This document shows positions 1 through 12,879 of a stretch of DNA of 64,000 nucleotides, one piece after another (the stretch's first letter is position 1; every line of letters begins with the position of its first letter). The notes under the pieces are model-generated. The model did not search any database. It was not told the DNA's origin and saw only the letters and a list, made by a program, of their open reading frames with translations. Source of the DNA: Cristatella mucedo (lineage: Eukaryota; Bryozoa; Phylactolaemata; Cristatellidae); NCBI GenBank assembly GCA_009760855.2, contig WPIO01000009.1, positions 5,333,501-5,397,500 on the forward strand, read 5' to 3'. A program made the translations under genes and the position numbers.

Positions 1-2256
1 GATGCAAACTTACTAACTCGAACTCACCGGTCGAGAGACTTGACCGTTCGGCAACCGATTCAACCTGCTCGGATAAACTCACGACATTGCCTTAACGCTC
101 GTTTACTCTATAGACATTTGTCTTTGAGCTGCCCTCATCGTTCCTGCTGGAATCTTTTGACTTGCAGCGAGTGATAGATAGCCAAAAGTGTGGGTGAGCA
201 CTGAAAGTAGGTCTTACATTTAATTAGCGGCTTAATTCCGAGCTGCACCGATAATGGCACTTACACTAAGAGGAGGCTGGGTCTCCAGTTTCTGATGATT
301 TAATCGATACACAGCAAGATGCTGAGTCGGTCGCGATATTTAGTCAATGAGCTTGCAGCAGCTTGAGATGCTCGTCCGTGGGAGGAGGAGGAAGTGAGTG
401 GTGCTTCAGTGGTTCATCTGCCCCAAAGCCTAGGCTCCGGGATTTACCACAGGCACTCAATCAGGTTCAGCCCAGGAGATCGACTGACTGGGAAGCAACA
501 CGCTCATTATCCCGACTGCTGCTGCTGTATAATCCGTAAGAAACATGCCTGGATCGCTTTAAGCACTGCCTTTGGAGGGGTGATCACAGTGCTCTGCCCA
601 ATGCGGTCATGGTCTAGCAAGGCTCTGGCGTTTGGCTATCCGACACTTCTGACTGAGATCGACCGAGTACATGCCAATCCATCATGTGGCAAACGCCAAG
701 AGGAGCCCCGACCCCAGCTGAGCAGAAGTAACCAAAGCCTACAAGCCCTTCCCCTGAAGCAGCGCTCAGGGAAGTCAGGGAGAATTATATTTTCCTTCCA
801 ATACAACTGGCCCATGTGCATTCGTCACCCCTTCATGCTTCCCGACGTTATTAATTTCGGAACAGTTCGGCAGGCCATAACGCACGACTCTGGTCGCTAG
901 CAGAAAAGACGGCCTGTTCCGGGGCCGATTTTGGCCGGTCCTGTTTATGCTGCTGTAATTGTTGGGGTGTGCACTTCCAGTCTTCTGAGCATTCCGCGAA
1001 CAGCCAACCTCTGATACACGGTTTCATGCAAAACGATGTGCTGGTGGATGTTGTCAGGGACCAAACAGGAAAGCTGAATCAGATTAGTCATCCCCTTGCC
1101 AGAGGGCAGGCATTTCGAGGCGCATAGCGTCTATGAGGCCGGTGAGAGCTCACCAGACAAGCCATGCCGCCGGTTTTGCAAAGGCTTGCTGTAGCTAGCC
1201 GTTTTGCAGCTAATTCTAGCTGGGATCCTCTGTGGGTGGGGAGACAACTTGCTAAAGGATGGGAATTTCGATAGACATGGGGGTAGAGTAGAGGCAAGCA
1301 GAGTAGACGGTTCCTAAACTGTTCAAAGGCATGCACCATAAGTGACGGCCAGGATAGAGGAGGCCTAACATCTACGTTGGCAGCAGTAGCAGCCAAGGAA
1401 TAAAGAAACAGCCCGCGCAGACCGACTTAGGGCACGCTCACTTGAACTTGAACTGGACGCCGAGTGTATCCACATCACCAGGCTCAATTTCAAACACGCC
1501 TGGCTCTGGATCTTGGTGGCCACCGTAGGCATACTCTGCAAAACCAGCATAGTACAGCAGCAGCACCATGGCACAGGGCAGCTGCCCACAGCCCGGACAG
1601 CCTAGACTGTCTACCGATGGAAGAAAGGCAGGCACATGCAGAAGTCGCACAATGTTAGTTAGATGCTAAGAGAGTCAGACAGACCGATGCATACGTGTAC
1701 GTAATTGTGGGTCCGAAAAAATCCACGGAATCTGAAAAAATCGAGACCAGACTCAACGAGTACTGCGGTGTGCTACGTATTCTAGGCCGACTAAACAATA
1801 CAATAGTAATATTTGCATACTCAAACAACCTCATAAACTACCGCCTCAGCTTACCTGCGTAAAAAAAAGCTTACCTTACCTATGTAACAAAAAGTATACC
1901 AAGCCTCTTGACAACTTCAATGGCCACTTAAGTTACAAAGACTGACATGCTCAATATTTCCATGATATTCTGTAGTAGCATTAGCAAAATAGAACAAAGT
2001 AAAATAAAAGGATGCCACAGTCGGCTCCATCCAGTAATACCCTACAGCAGACAGCATAGGGCATTCTATAGGCAGCACCATTTCAAAGAATCAATTTTAA
2101 GCAACGATAGTAATATTTTTAAGACCAACCACGGTTCTAAGTAACGTTAATATATATTGACAATTGATGAAATAAAATAATTAAATAAAGACACTCGCCT
2201 ATTATTTTATTCTTAACTCACTCCATGACTGCAGGTACAAAATAGCGATTCTTTCA
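1..2256. other. Unannotated AT/GC-mixed stretch, no gene recognised
   Basis: Open frames here (for example 394-900 on the plus strand) have no domain or motif I recognise. Their composition is skewed, rich in Ser, His, Cys and Arg, as expected of chance frames. No tRNA-like boxes, LINE motifs or tandem repeats of note were seen. Confidence 0.5.
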
Positions 2257-2330
2257 AACATGTTTAGGTTTGACATGTAGTAGGTCAGTATTTGCATACT
2301 GACCTACTACATGTCAAACCTAAACATGTT
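2257..2330. repeat. Perfect 35-bp inverted repeat with 4-nt loop
   Basis: Bases 2257-2291 are exactly complementary to 2296-2330, around the loop TTGC at 2292-2295. The right arm reads into the 3' UTR of an L2-like LINE (plus orientation) and the left arm is its mirror image. A perfect match over 35 bp suggests a recent fold-back or template-switch event, or an assembly or cloning artefact. Two independent LINE insertions would not be expected to mirror each other exactly. Confidence 0.95.
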
Positions 2331-2455
2331 ATGCTTGTTGTCATTGCACATGCTACCATAAACCATTCGATCGTGCTTCCCTTGCAGCAAATGTAAAGTG
2401 GCTAGAAAGAAATTGAGATCTCTGACGGCGCTATATCAAATGTATTATTATTATC
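2296..2455 (+). mobile_element. L2-like LINE, 3' UTR tail fragment
   Basis: The fragment carries the family's 3' signature: a 'gcaaatgtaaagtggctaga' segment, then the box 'ctctgacggcgctatatcaa' and the (ATT)n end at about 2443-2455. It is truncated on its 5' side at the centre of the perfect inverted repeat, so its left end was created by that rearrangement. No coding sequence remains. Confidence 0.85.
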
Positions 2456-4193
2456 AACAACTGAAGATCTTGCATGGGCTTCCATACCTAATTATGATCA
2501 GCCAAGATTTAGGTCGGAGTTCAAAGTATTCTATAGTTCTTTGCTAGCTTCGCCGTTCTGCATTTGCCACAGCATTAATTTCATGTATGGCTTCGAACTA
2601 GTCGAGACATAAGGTTGCACCACGTGTATTGGAACTACGTATTGCCCAAAGAAAGGGGCAAGCTGATCACTACCGACAGGCATATGACTGAGAAATTGCT
2701 ACCTGTAGGGCTATTTACAAAACCACTCTTGGATGCCAGCTAGCATGAAAAGACAGCAATCTCCCCAGGATCTCTAAGCTGAGACTACATGCCAAAGCTC
2801 TTGAAGCAACAGTCAGTGACTGAGGCTCCATGAAGGCAATATACATAGGAGCGAGACACGGCACCGAAAAAGATAGCATCAATGCTGTGGCAGACAAAAC
2901 AAAAGACAGCTAGCAAGCAGAGGCAGGTGAGCAGCTGTCATTCCTGGCGGCAGGCAAAACTCACCGACGCCATACACCACCACACCGGTATGGTAGACGC
3001 CAAGGCCAAGGTTGAATGTATACTCATTTGTCCAGAACTATAAACAAAGGAAATGAAAAAATTGCAGAAAACGCATAGCACGCCTCTGAGAAAAGACATC
3101 ACATGAGGAGTACAATCATAACAAGTAGGAGCAGGACGTTGGAACAGATCACTAGCTGAAGATGATATAATATTGAACCACGAGGGGTCGCAAAAGCCAA
3201 CAAATGCTTTAGCAAGACACGCTCGGAGTAAGTTCCTAGCTCAGGAAGGAGGGTGCCAGGTAGTTAATCGAACCTTGACGAAATAACATAAAATAACAGC
3301 AGCAACTGTTAATAGTCGGATGAGGTTAGAGCTTCTTCATTAAACTACAAAGCAGCAGGTGTTGAACACTTTTTACGAACACAAGTTGGCAAGGGGACAG
3401 AAAGTTTTACTTTATAAGAGCCCAATGGCAACCAAATTGCCAAGCCAGCTGGTGGCCAAACACAACCAAGCATGCCCCTTGAACCTGTGGCTATGATTAG
3501 CCAGCCTGATCACGGTTCAGTGGTCCCCTCGTGAGCATACTTCGAAGTCAGAGTTTCGCTAGGCCTGAGCCTCATGCCCACCACCGGGTCTGCATGGTCC
3601 CCTCCCACGGCAGTGGGCACTGCTGTCTGTCCATAGATGCCCACACCCTACTGATCTGTTTTGTGATCTGCCCTGTCGAGCAGCACCAAATGAAGGAACC
3701 AGATGGGGTAGAATGAGGCAGCTTTCGACCAGGTGCCAGGCTACAGATGAGTCAAGGAGGGAACTGGGCCACGGGTGGCCATATTAGCTGGGGTCAGCAT
3801 TAACCGATGATGCACAGCTGCAGGTAACAAGGCTGTAATGCCTTTAGAATGACCAAGGGTAGCTGAACTCCAAGGGTTGCTAGAGTTGCTGGTCGGTCTT
3901 CCAGCCTCAGCTAATGTGCAACTACAGCAGACTGTCTGCACCTGCTGTGCCAGCACAGCAACCACGAGTGGAGAGAGGCAACATAAGCTACCACAATTGA
4001 ACTACACAGACAGGTTGGCAGTTGGCGAAGGTGCCATTCCTCTATAAGCAGTCAGAATGCTGGCAGCTTGGTGACTGATACAGATAACATGTACTGCAAC
4101 GAGCAGGTCAAGTGTGGGCAAGCAAAACGAGAGAAGTCATGCCCGGTGGCTAGATATTGAGACACTGCCGAAGCCTCCCAGGATTGCACAACA
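2456..4193. other. Unannotated stretch, no gene recognised
   Basis: Only short open frames with unremarkable composition were found. I see no LINE, SINE or RNA signature. The DNA is moderately AT-rich and apparently unique at this scale. Confidence 0.45.
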
Positions 4194-4436
4194 ATGCTGG
4201 CCTGCCGGCAATGTGCAATCAAGTGCTTACAGCTGGTGCAAAACTCTGCAGCTAGGCTTGTCTGTCGTGAGCGTTGCTGTTGCCACATCTCACCACGTCT
4301 GGCCGTCCTGCACTGGCTCCCAGTCAAGCAACTCATCGACTTCAAGGTTTTGTCACTCACTTTTAGATCCCTTCATTCTTTGGCTCCAGCCTATCTATCA
4401 GATCTACTGCCCCACCAGGCCAAGCCAAGAGAGCTT
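4194..4436 (+). mobile_element. L2-like LINE, ORF2 C-terminal fragment
   Basis: The plus-strand frames at 4194-4440 carry the LINE region after the RT domain. Its hallmark peptide is LQLVQNSAARLV, followed by a block ending LHWLPVKQLIDFKVLSL and then LAPAYLSDLLPHQA. The fragment stops at about 4436, where a minus-strand copy of the same family begins. The two form an abutting opposite-orientation pair. The 3' UTR of this fragment is absent. Confidence 0.85.
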
Positions 4437-6540
4437 GACCTTTTTCTAGGCACTTTATACTTGCTGCAAAGGAAGCTCAATCGAACGGTTAGTGGTACCA
4501 TGCTCAATGACAACAAGCAAACATGATTAGACGTGACATGTACAGGGTCAGCATGCATGAGCAAACATAGGACGAATTACCAAGACCCACCAAATGCTGT
4601 AATAAACAGGTGCGTTTTAAGCTTCTTATCAAATATCATCACGTGTGGGGACGTTGTAACTTGCATCGAAAGTTGAGTTCAAGCTTTGGAAGCATACAAA
4701 CTAAAGAAGCAGTCTCAAAAAGATTTTAGGTTCGTAAGAGGTCGAAAGTTAGTTCCAGGCGTTGGGAGCATACAAACTGAAGACACAGTCTCCAAAGGAT
4801 TTGAGGTTCACTAGAGGTATAGGTAAACGATTAGATTCCGAAAAGTGAGTGGTAGGATGCTTAGCCTGGGGGAGTAGATCTGATTGGTAGTCTGAAGCCA
4901 AAGAATATAGGGAGCTAAAAGTGAGTGACAGAACCTTGAAGTCGATGCTTCGCTTATATGGGAGCCAGTGCAGGTCGGCGAGAGGTGGAGTGATTTGGCA
5001 ACTGTGACACTCATGACCGATGAGCATAGCTGCAGAGTTTTGCACCAACTGTAAGCGCCTGATTGCAGAGGCCAGTAGACAAGCAAGCTATGAGTTACAG
5101 AAGTCGAGACACGATGCCATAAATGCACGGATCAATTTAGATTTAGTATCCCTGCCAAAGCAAGCCCAAATTCTAGCAATGTTATGTAGCTGAAAGTGAG
5201 GAGACTTGACTGGAGCTGATGTGTCGTCTAATGAAAGGTCACTTTGAAACAAGACACCTAGATTTCGTGCAGATTGAACAGGACATATGCTGGCAGAGCC
5301 GATTGTGAGCGCTAACCTTTCCGATTTCTGAATCACACTAGATTTGCCCATAACTAGTAAGTTGGTTTTACAATCATTCAAATTAAGAAAGTTTGCTGCC
5401 ATCCATATGCGGATGTCATTAATGCACGCAGCAAGGGAGTTAAGAGAATACGACGTGCTGGAGGGCTGTGAGGGATCAAAGTAAAGGTACAACTGAGTGT
5501 CATCTGCATATAATTAAAAAGCCTAGATTGTGCCTGGCAATCACATCACCAAGAGGGAGAGTATTAACCTCGAAAAGACCGAGCTTAGAGCCCTGAGGTA
5601 CCCCACACTTCAGAGGTTCCTCGGATGATCTTTGTCCATTCACATCCATACTTGGAAGTCTCCCACTGAAGTAGAACCTGAACCATTGCAGTGCAGAGTC
5701 AGTGATGCCCAGGCTAGATGAAAGGCGTTCAAGGACTTGGTGATCAACAGTATTAAAAGCTGCAGAAAGATCAAGCAAAACAAGCAGATACTCTACTTAT
5801 GTCTAAATATTAAAGTAGGGCATTATACACCCTAAGCAATACCAACTGTGTGGAGTGATTAGCTCTAAAACCAGACTGGAACTTACTGCCAAGGGTTGAA
5901 GTTTCAATACACGAGTTCAGCTGGTCTGCCACGACTCGTTCCAGTGTCTTTGATAGGAATGGTAAAAAGGAAGACCGGATGGAGGTTGCTCAAGTTCTCT
6001 TGGTCTAGTGTTGCTTTCTTGAGTAGTGACCTGACTAGAACCTTTTTAAAAGGTGCTGGGACATGACCTGAGGCTCATGACATATTTATAATGTAAGTTA
6101 TGCATGGTAGCAGCAGATCTATGCATCGTAGAACAAGGACAGTAGTAATAAGGTCTAGAGGACTAGTTGACTGCTTTGATTGGGATATGGCCTTCAAGAC
6201 AAATTACAAGTGGCCTCCTTATACGTAGACATTGAGGTGCTCCATGGAACTGAGGGACAAGATTCCAGGGGACTGCTGCCACCCTATGGACAGACTACCT
6301 GATCTTGTCTTTCTTGTTAACAAAGAAGCTGCAGAAGCGATAAGTTAGATCTTCACGAGAATCACAAAACGAGGAGCTACTTTTAAGAGAGGCTAAGTGT
6401 AAATGGAAAACAGCAAAGGACTCACTATAGACCCTTGGGGAACTCCACGTGTGACTGGTAACAAAGTAACATCCCCTCTGGACTCTGCAGCCACCAAAGC
6501 CGGCCAAAGAACAACTAGCATAACTTCTCATTGTTGTCCC
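4437..6540 (-). mobile_element. L2-like LINE, longest RT-bearing copy (defective)
   Basis: The 3' side is at 4437 (last box truncated, no ATT tail) and the element runs leftward in sense. Reading in sense from high to low coordinates, the recognisable parts are a segment resembling the L2 pre-RT region (about 6295-6400), RT fingers with FRANHST (about 5850), motif A DLSAAFNTVDH (about 5760), motif B GVPQGS (about 5600), the catalytic YADD codons at 5499-5510, and the thumb and C-terminal region down to about 4750. The YADD box is intact, but a frameshift lies just before it, and stops separate 5500-5778, 5088-5492 and 4811-5128. It would have encoded the reverse transcriptase of an endonuclease/RT polyprotein. 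The 5' end and the endonuclease are missing or unrecognisable. Confidence 0.85.
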
Positions 6541-7720
6541 ATCAACTCACATCTTCGGCTATGACACGGCAGTAACCAGTATAAGAACTACAACCGTCAA
6601 TAGCAAATGAGCAAAGCTGCCCGAAAGTCAAGCTTCACTGAGCAGATTATTTGAAAGACTAAATTAGATCATAGCATCAACCCTATATGTGTAGCTGCAA
6701 CTGACGTGGCGACAGGGAGTAGGCTGCTCTACTGTGGCCCAATGAGCCCAAGGGAGTCCTCATCAGTACTACCATAAAGATAATGTGATAGGCTCTTGAT
6801 GTGGGAGCTATCGGATTATAACGGTAATGAAATCGCCAACATAAATGCCCCAATAAAACGGCTATACCAGCTGCTGCTTGATGGTTGGGCATGACTGAAC
6901 TCGGCCCACTGAACTACCAGAATACCAATGCATACATCGCTCATAGCTCAACTGATCAAGCAGCCGTAGCCTGCTTTGCTGCCACCTAAAGATGCTGAAA
7001 TTTCCATGAATCTCAGTTCCTTGACCATCCTTGCGACTCAGCTATCAGCTTCTCAATTGCTGTTGTTTCAGATAAAGGCTGCCGGCAACCGGGCGTCTAC
7101 CGAAGCTACTTAGGCTTGCCCTGGCCTTGCCCATAGGTAAGGTGCTTGCTTTCAATGACCAAGGTCTTGGCCTCGAGCCCTTCAGTGTGTGTGTGTGTGT
7201 GCGGGAAGCCTTCGTTGACACTGCCAGCACCATAATCTGGTTCCTAGTTGCTTGGATAGGCAGAAAATAGCAGATGAAAGCCCCCTCTCTTGAGTACAGT
7301 GCAGCACTTACTAATCAAACAGCTTCCAATGGACCTCGACATAGATAGTGGCACAAGGCTGCATGCTAATGAGTCAGGTGATGCCATCACAAGCACCCAA
7401 GCACTGGCATGCTTATCACGGTCGGGCAATGTTTTTGCTGCTACAGGATTGGCAAAATTTCGTCAACTGAGAAGAATGCTGACTAATGGCATCCAAAGTT
7501 AGTGTCACGGCTATAGATCAAAAGGCCCATGAATAGCCATGACACCAGATAACACTAGGCAAATAGCCAATTTGTGGTACAGACTGGCCAGCTTACATAT
7601 CCACATCAAAAGATACGCTCATAAGACAGAAACATCATAAACTAAAACAATCACAGATCAGAGGAGTCGTAGTAACTGCTGGCTAAAGGAAAACGACTAC
7701 ACATGATTATAAAGTCAACA
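6541..7720. other. Unannotated stretch with a short (GT)n
   Basis: A short GT tract of about eight units lies at 7186-7202. The frames at 6683-6892 (minus) and 7290-7502 (plus) show no recognisable domain. No mobile-element signature was seen. Confidence 0.45.
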
Positions 7721-8740
7721 AATAATAATAATAATAGTATTATTACATTTGATATAGCGCCCTCAGAAAACTCAATCTCTTTCCAGGCACTTTACATTTA
7801 CTGCAAAGGAAGCACTATCAAATGGTTAGTAGTAGCATGCTTAATAAACAAGAATAATATGGTTAGGGATGACATGCACAGGGTCGGCATGCAAGTGTGG
7901 TTAGTGGCAGCATGCACAGTGTCAGCAGGCATAAGCACACACAAGACGAATCGCAGAGACCCACTAAATGCTGTCATAAATAGGTGTTTTTAGCTTCATT
8001 TTAAATATGGTCAAATCAGAAGATGTCGTGACACAAGTCGGAAATGAGTTCCAGGCTTTGGGAGCACACGAACTAAAGGCACGGTCTCCAAAGGGTTTGA
8101 GGCTTGTACAAGGTATAGGTAAAAGATCAGATTCCGAAAGCAGGTGGTGGGATGTTTGGCTTGTCGGGGAATAGATCTGATAGGTAGGCTGGAGCCACAG
8201 AATGAAGGGACCTAAAAGTGAGCAACAAAATCTATAAGTTGATGCATTGCTTGAATGGGAGCCAGTGCAGGTAGGCGAGAAGTGGTGAGATGTGGCAACA
8301 GCAACACTCACGACAGACAAGCCTAGCTGCAGAGCTTTGCACCAGCTGTAAGCACCTGAGTGCACAGGCCGGTCGACCAGCAAGCAGTGAGTGACAGAAG
8401 TCGAGATGGGATGTCCCAAATGCATGGACTAACTTAGATATGGTATCCCTGTCTAAACAAGCCTGAATTTTAGCAGTGTCGTGTAGCTGAAAGTAGGCAG
8501 ACTTGACTGCGAAGCTGATGTGGTCGTCAAATGAAAAGTCACTTTCGAACATGACAACTACATTTCGTGCAGATTCAACAGAAGATATGCTGGCAGAGCC
8601 GGTCGTGAGTGTTAATCTTTCCAATTTCTGAATCACACTTGGTTCGCCCATAAGCAGTAAGTTGGTTTTATCATCATCTAATTAAGAAAGTTTGCTGCCA
8701 TCCATATGCACATGAAATTAATACATGCAGCAAGGGAGGA
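7721..8740 (-). mobile_element. L2-like LINE, 5'-truncated copy with (ATT)n tail
   Basis: In sense the element ends at 7721 with an (ATT)n-type tail, the box complementary to 'gcgccctcagaaaactcaat' and a full 3' UTR of about 240 bp. The ORF2 C-terminal region lies in the minus frames 7964-8425 and 8232-8651, with the motifs SARNVVVMFESD and LQLVQSSAARLVCRE. The frames overlap, so at least one frameshift is present. The copy is cut off at about 8740, at the segment just after the YADD box, and therefore lacks the RT catalytic core. Confidence 0.9.
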
Positions 8741-9129
8741 CACCAACAAAACAAAAAAGAAGCAACAAGACGGTCACGGGCAACTTGGTTTAAAGATTGG
8801 TGAAAAGTTAGAAAAATAATTCATATAACTAAGCAAAGATTAAGGCTAAATGTCTTAATTCCCCAACGTGCAAGGATGTTTTGCTCCGATTATGCCATCA
8901 TATAGGCATGGGTATGTCGAGCAGTCGAAAATGCAGTCCAGTGTAAGCAGTAAGCTGCATCTTAACGGCAAGCAGCAAGATAGTAGATACAGATAAAAAG
9001 CCAAAAGCAAAAGTGAAAGCATCGATCTGGTAACTTGTCCATCGAAAGCAAGCACTGAGACTACACCAATGACACAGACAGTAGTAAATATGGCGACTGC
9101 AAGCTAGTAAGTATAAGATCGGCCCATTC
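8741..9129. other. Unannotated spacer
   Basis: AT-leaning spacer between a LINE fragment and a SINE. No gene or repeat was recognised. Confidence 0.4.
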
Positions 9130-9310
9130 AACAGCCTCACTTATATGCCTGCAGAAAAGCCTAAGAAAAGCCACTATCAACCAGTTCACAGTAGACAAAA
9201 AAGGATTGCCTGCTACGGGACTCGAACCAATGCAAATGAAATATATATTATACATAGTTTACTAACTGGGACGTTAAGTGCAAGCATCTCACCCCTGGGC
9301 TAAGACCGAG
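9130..9310 (-). mobile_element. tRNA-derived SINE, family A
   Basis: On the minus strand a tRNA-like head is visible. The A-box-like segment is complementary to 'cccctgggctaagac' (9291-9306) and the B box to 'cgggactcgaacc' (9217-9231). The body extends left to 9130, where the sense-strand tail resembles 'ctatataagtgaggctgtt'. Related copies occur at 47021, 50728 and 62392. The longer-than-tRNA gap between the boxes contains an AT-rich insertion (about 9235-9262), so this is a retroposed relic and not a functional tRNA gene. Confidence 0.7.
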
Positions 9311-9900
9311 ATAAGTAAGTTAGGAATAACACGTTCAGATGTGGTTAACCGACAGTCGTGACAAGCCAGCTGTCTACATAATCAGCAACTCGGTTTACAC
9401 GAGACATTCAACATGATGGCGCAGCTAGGATGCCATGTCTAGCACGAAGCAGTGTGCTACTTATGATAAACCTTCAACAGAGAGCAGCAAGGACACCCCC
9501 ACCTGGTTACTTACCATGTCATACACGTTCACCGTAACGGGACACGCCATTTTGGCTTTAGTGTGGCGAAAGCAGCAGGTGCACAAAAAACAACTAAAAG
9601 CTATTCCTAAACTGATTTCATATCGGTATCACCACGGCCAGTTGACTGTGGTTGGTTTGTGAGCCTGCGACGTCTGAATAAAACCAGTCAGCAACACCGT
9701 ACCTGCAAATAAAGCGGTACGAAAATACCTTTCAAAGCATGCCAAAAACTCATCTTCGTCTCAAATTACCAATCGTCCTGGACAGTGATACATTCTAGAC
9801 ACAGACGGTGACATAATAAGGACAGGACAATTTCGAAGCTGGCTACGTTTTCTAGCAGCTCAATGGCCATTGCACATACCGAAGACACGGGTAGCCTTTG
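9311..9900. other. Unannotated spacer
   Basis: The plus-strand open frame at 9435-9662 has no recognised domain. No other signal was seen before the purine microsatellite. Confidence 0.4.
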
Positions 9901-10241
<341 letters not shown>

Positions 10242-10249
10242 AGAAGCAG

Positions 10250-11814
10250 CCATGAATTATCATTTTTACTCTCCAACGACAGAGCGTAAAGTTGCCGTCG
10301 GCGGTGTTCACTGTCTGAGGACTGTTCAACTGAGGACACAGCTGGTCGTTCATTGCACGTGATTTAAGACACGGCTAGTCGCTCAAACACTACAAGAAGT
10401 ACAACTTTGCTGACACTTGCCTGGTCAGCTTATTTTTTGCAGGTCTGCTATACTATTGCTTCCGGACCGTGGTTGGCAAGGTCACGACAACAGGGGGGGT
10501 TCACGCAAAGAATATGGCAGCTTCTACGTAAGCGAGACGCTAGGGCCATGCCAAAACTAACGGCAAAACGGCAGGGAATGGTGATAAGTCGAGAAGAACA
10601 AGATTCTAAATATAAAGCCCGAAAAATGTAGACTAGCTGGATGCAGAATGGCGCGTCAGCTCCGGGCTGGGGGCAGTACTAGTCACTAGGGGTTTGGATG
10701 ACTAACTTGCGAAAAGAAAGGTGGCCTCGCACGACGTCCGGAGCAGTACGATTAGGTCGGCAAGTCAAGCAGCGGCAGAAAACTCACTCGACACTACACG
10801 CACTACAGCGCATCACCATCATTTTCACCAAGTTCACTTACCACGACGCATCCGTGGCTAACCCCTTACGATAGCTACTCCAAAGGTCACAGTGAGGTTA
10901 ATGGCTGTTATCAGCCTAAAGGAAGTACCCCTGATTTAGCTGTTTAGAGAGCCGCTGGTCATTAAAGTTTATTTAATTTATCAGCAATATGAATTCCTTA
11001 AAATAATATTATATAGACATTACACCAAAAAAACAAGTGCACTCACCTGCAGCAGTGAATTGCATGGGTCCCGCCCCTTTTCTGCACTTGCTCGACCTGC
11101 TTAGTTCGCGGTCGCGGCCACCTGAAATTGTGCCTCCCCTAATATCTCCCCGATGCCCATTACCATATTCGATTACAGCTGATTTTAATTTTTTTCTTTT
11201 TACACAGCTGTCTCGACATTTGCCAGCGGTACTGCAACCACTATGTAACCCAGCTCGTCAGAGGCATGCGATAGTGAAAAAGCAGCCCCTGCAGCCGGCT
11301 AGTTCTGTTCTCAACTAACAAGCCGGCTTGTATTACTTGTATAACCGACAGCCTGGCTTTCACTGCTCGAGTGGGTTTATCCAAGGCCATCTGCAGTGGC
11401 ACTGAGTGTTGAAAATTAAAACTGCAAATGCTCAAAGACTGTGCTCGTCAGGCAACAAACTGAAGCAGATGGCAGACCGAAACGAGCCTGTCTACAGATG
11501 CCGACAGACTGCGACGAGATGATTTAGTGATATCGATTAGGAAAAGTCAGTTCAATCGTGAGGATTAATCCCATTTCAAGTCGATGCGATGTACCACAAC
11601 GATGTTGGTAATGTGAAGAGAATGGTGCTGTTTCATTGCAATACTGACTCCATCTCAAATCAGGAATCCGAAAGACGTCCGAATCTCAAAAGCTCAGATG
11701 ACACTGTCCAATAAGCTGGGGCACAAAACTAACTGCCTGTGTAGCTGTAAGTTCCCTAGTGTTTGAGTTTGAATACGACTTTTATGCGTGTGGGTACCAT
11801 CTGCCTACTTTCAG
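10250..11814. other. Unannotated stretch, no gene recognised
   Basis: Only small frames (10407-10631 plus, 11037-11318 plus, 11241-11435 minus) without recognisable domains. No LINE or SINE signature was found. Confidence 0.45.
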
Positions 11815-12450
11815 ATAATATTAATAATAAAGATGATAATAAAAATACATTTGCAATATTGCAAACCCTCGGAGAACTCAATCTCTTTCTAGGCACTTTG
11901 CACTTACCTGCAAAGCAAGCATGATCGAATGGCTTGTGGTGGCATGCTCAATGACGACAACCAAGACATGGTTAGAGGTGACATGAACAGTGTCAGTATG
12001 CAAGTGTGGTTAGAGGCAGCATGCACTGTGCCTGCAGTCATAAGGACATAAAGGACGAATCAAATAGACCCACTGAATGCTATGATAAGTAGCTGCGTTT
12101 TAAGCTTCTTTTTAAATGTGGTCAAGTCAGGGGATGTCATGATGCCAGTCGGAAGTGAGTACAAACTAAAGGCACGGTCTCCAAAGGATTTGAGGTTCGT
12201 AATTGGAATAGGTAAAATATTCGATTCCGAAAAGCGGGTAGGTAAAACAAGTTCTGAAAAGTGGTTAGCGCGATGCTCAGCCTGGTCGTGGAGAAGATCT
12301 GATGGGTAGGCTGGAGCCAAAGAATGAAGGGATCTAACAGTGAGTGACAGTACCTTGAAATCGATGACGACAGACAAGCTTAGCTACACAGTTTTGCACC
12401 AGCTGTAAACACCTGATTGCACAGGCTGGTAGACCAGCAAGCAGTAATTA
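11815..12450 (-). mobile_element. L2-like LINE, 3' fragment with internal deletion
   Basis: The AT-rich tail (11815-11855) and the complementary end box 'ccctcggagaactcaatctc' mark the 3' end on the minus strand. The 3' UTR and the C-terminal motifs (LAPAYPSDLL, NLKSFGDRAFSLY) follow up to about 12365. The sequence then jumps to the 'tttgcaccagctgtaaacacctg' block, skipping roughly 80 bp present in sister copies. The result is a short internal deletion in a 5'-truncated copy. Confidence 0.85.
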
Positions 12451-12672
12451 GTAACCTGCCAAGCACGTGGAATCGCCTAGATATCGATGCGGCATCCAAG
12501 CTCGTACTTTGGGACGTTCCTTCTGGACTTCTATAAGCCATGACTTGCAGGTCTTCTTGCCCCCGTGCAATTTAACGTTGGTGTACAGGCTATGCATTCT
12601 GACTTGCATGCTTAGAACATCAAAATTTTTCCTCGCCATGCCACTTTATTTATTGATCTCCACTGACTCCTT

Positions 12673-12728
12673 AGTAAGCCAAATTTTAAAAAGTAAAAAG
12701 AGTAAAATTTGGCTGACTCGTATGCTCG
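12673..12728. repeat. Short inverted repeat (about 16-bp arms, one mismatch)
   Basis: AGCCAAATTTTA at 12677-12688 is mirrored by TAAAATTTGGCT at 12713-12724, and three more outer bases pair after one mismatch. The loop is about 24 nt and purine-rich. It could be a miniature element terminus or a chance AT-rich hairpin. Confidence 0.6.
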
Positions 12729-12792
12729 ATTTAGCATATATAGTTGTAGTAAGATCTTTGCACCGCCTACTACCTGCTTGCACCATGTAATA

Positions 12793-12870
12793 GAAGATTG
12801 TCTGCTGCAGGTCTTGAACTCGCTACATCGGCGTTAAAGGCTAGCTCCTTGACCCAGGCTAAGACTAAAG
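12793..12870 (-). mobile_element. Probable SINE family A remnant
   Basis: The complement shows a B-box-like segment opposite 'caggtcttgaactcgc' (12808-12823) and an A-box-like segment opposite 'gacccaggctaagac' (12851-12865). Order and spacing match the SINE A head at 9130-9310, but no body or tail is recognisable. It is probably a head-only fragment. Confidence 0.45.
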
Positions 12871-12879
12871 CTTTGACCT

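Noticed and set aside
394-900. 168-codon plus-strand frame
   Set aside because: Skewed composition with no recognisable domain and no exon signals; a chance frame is more likely.
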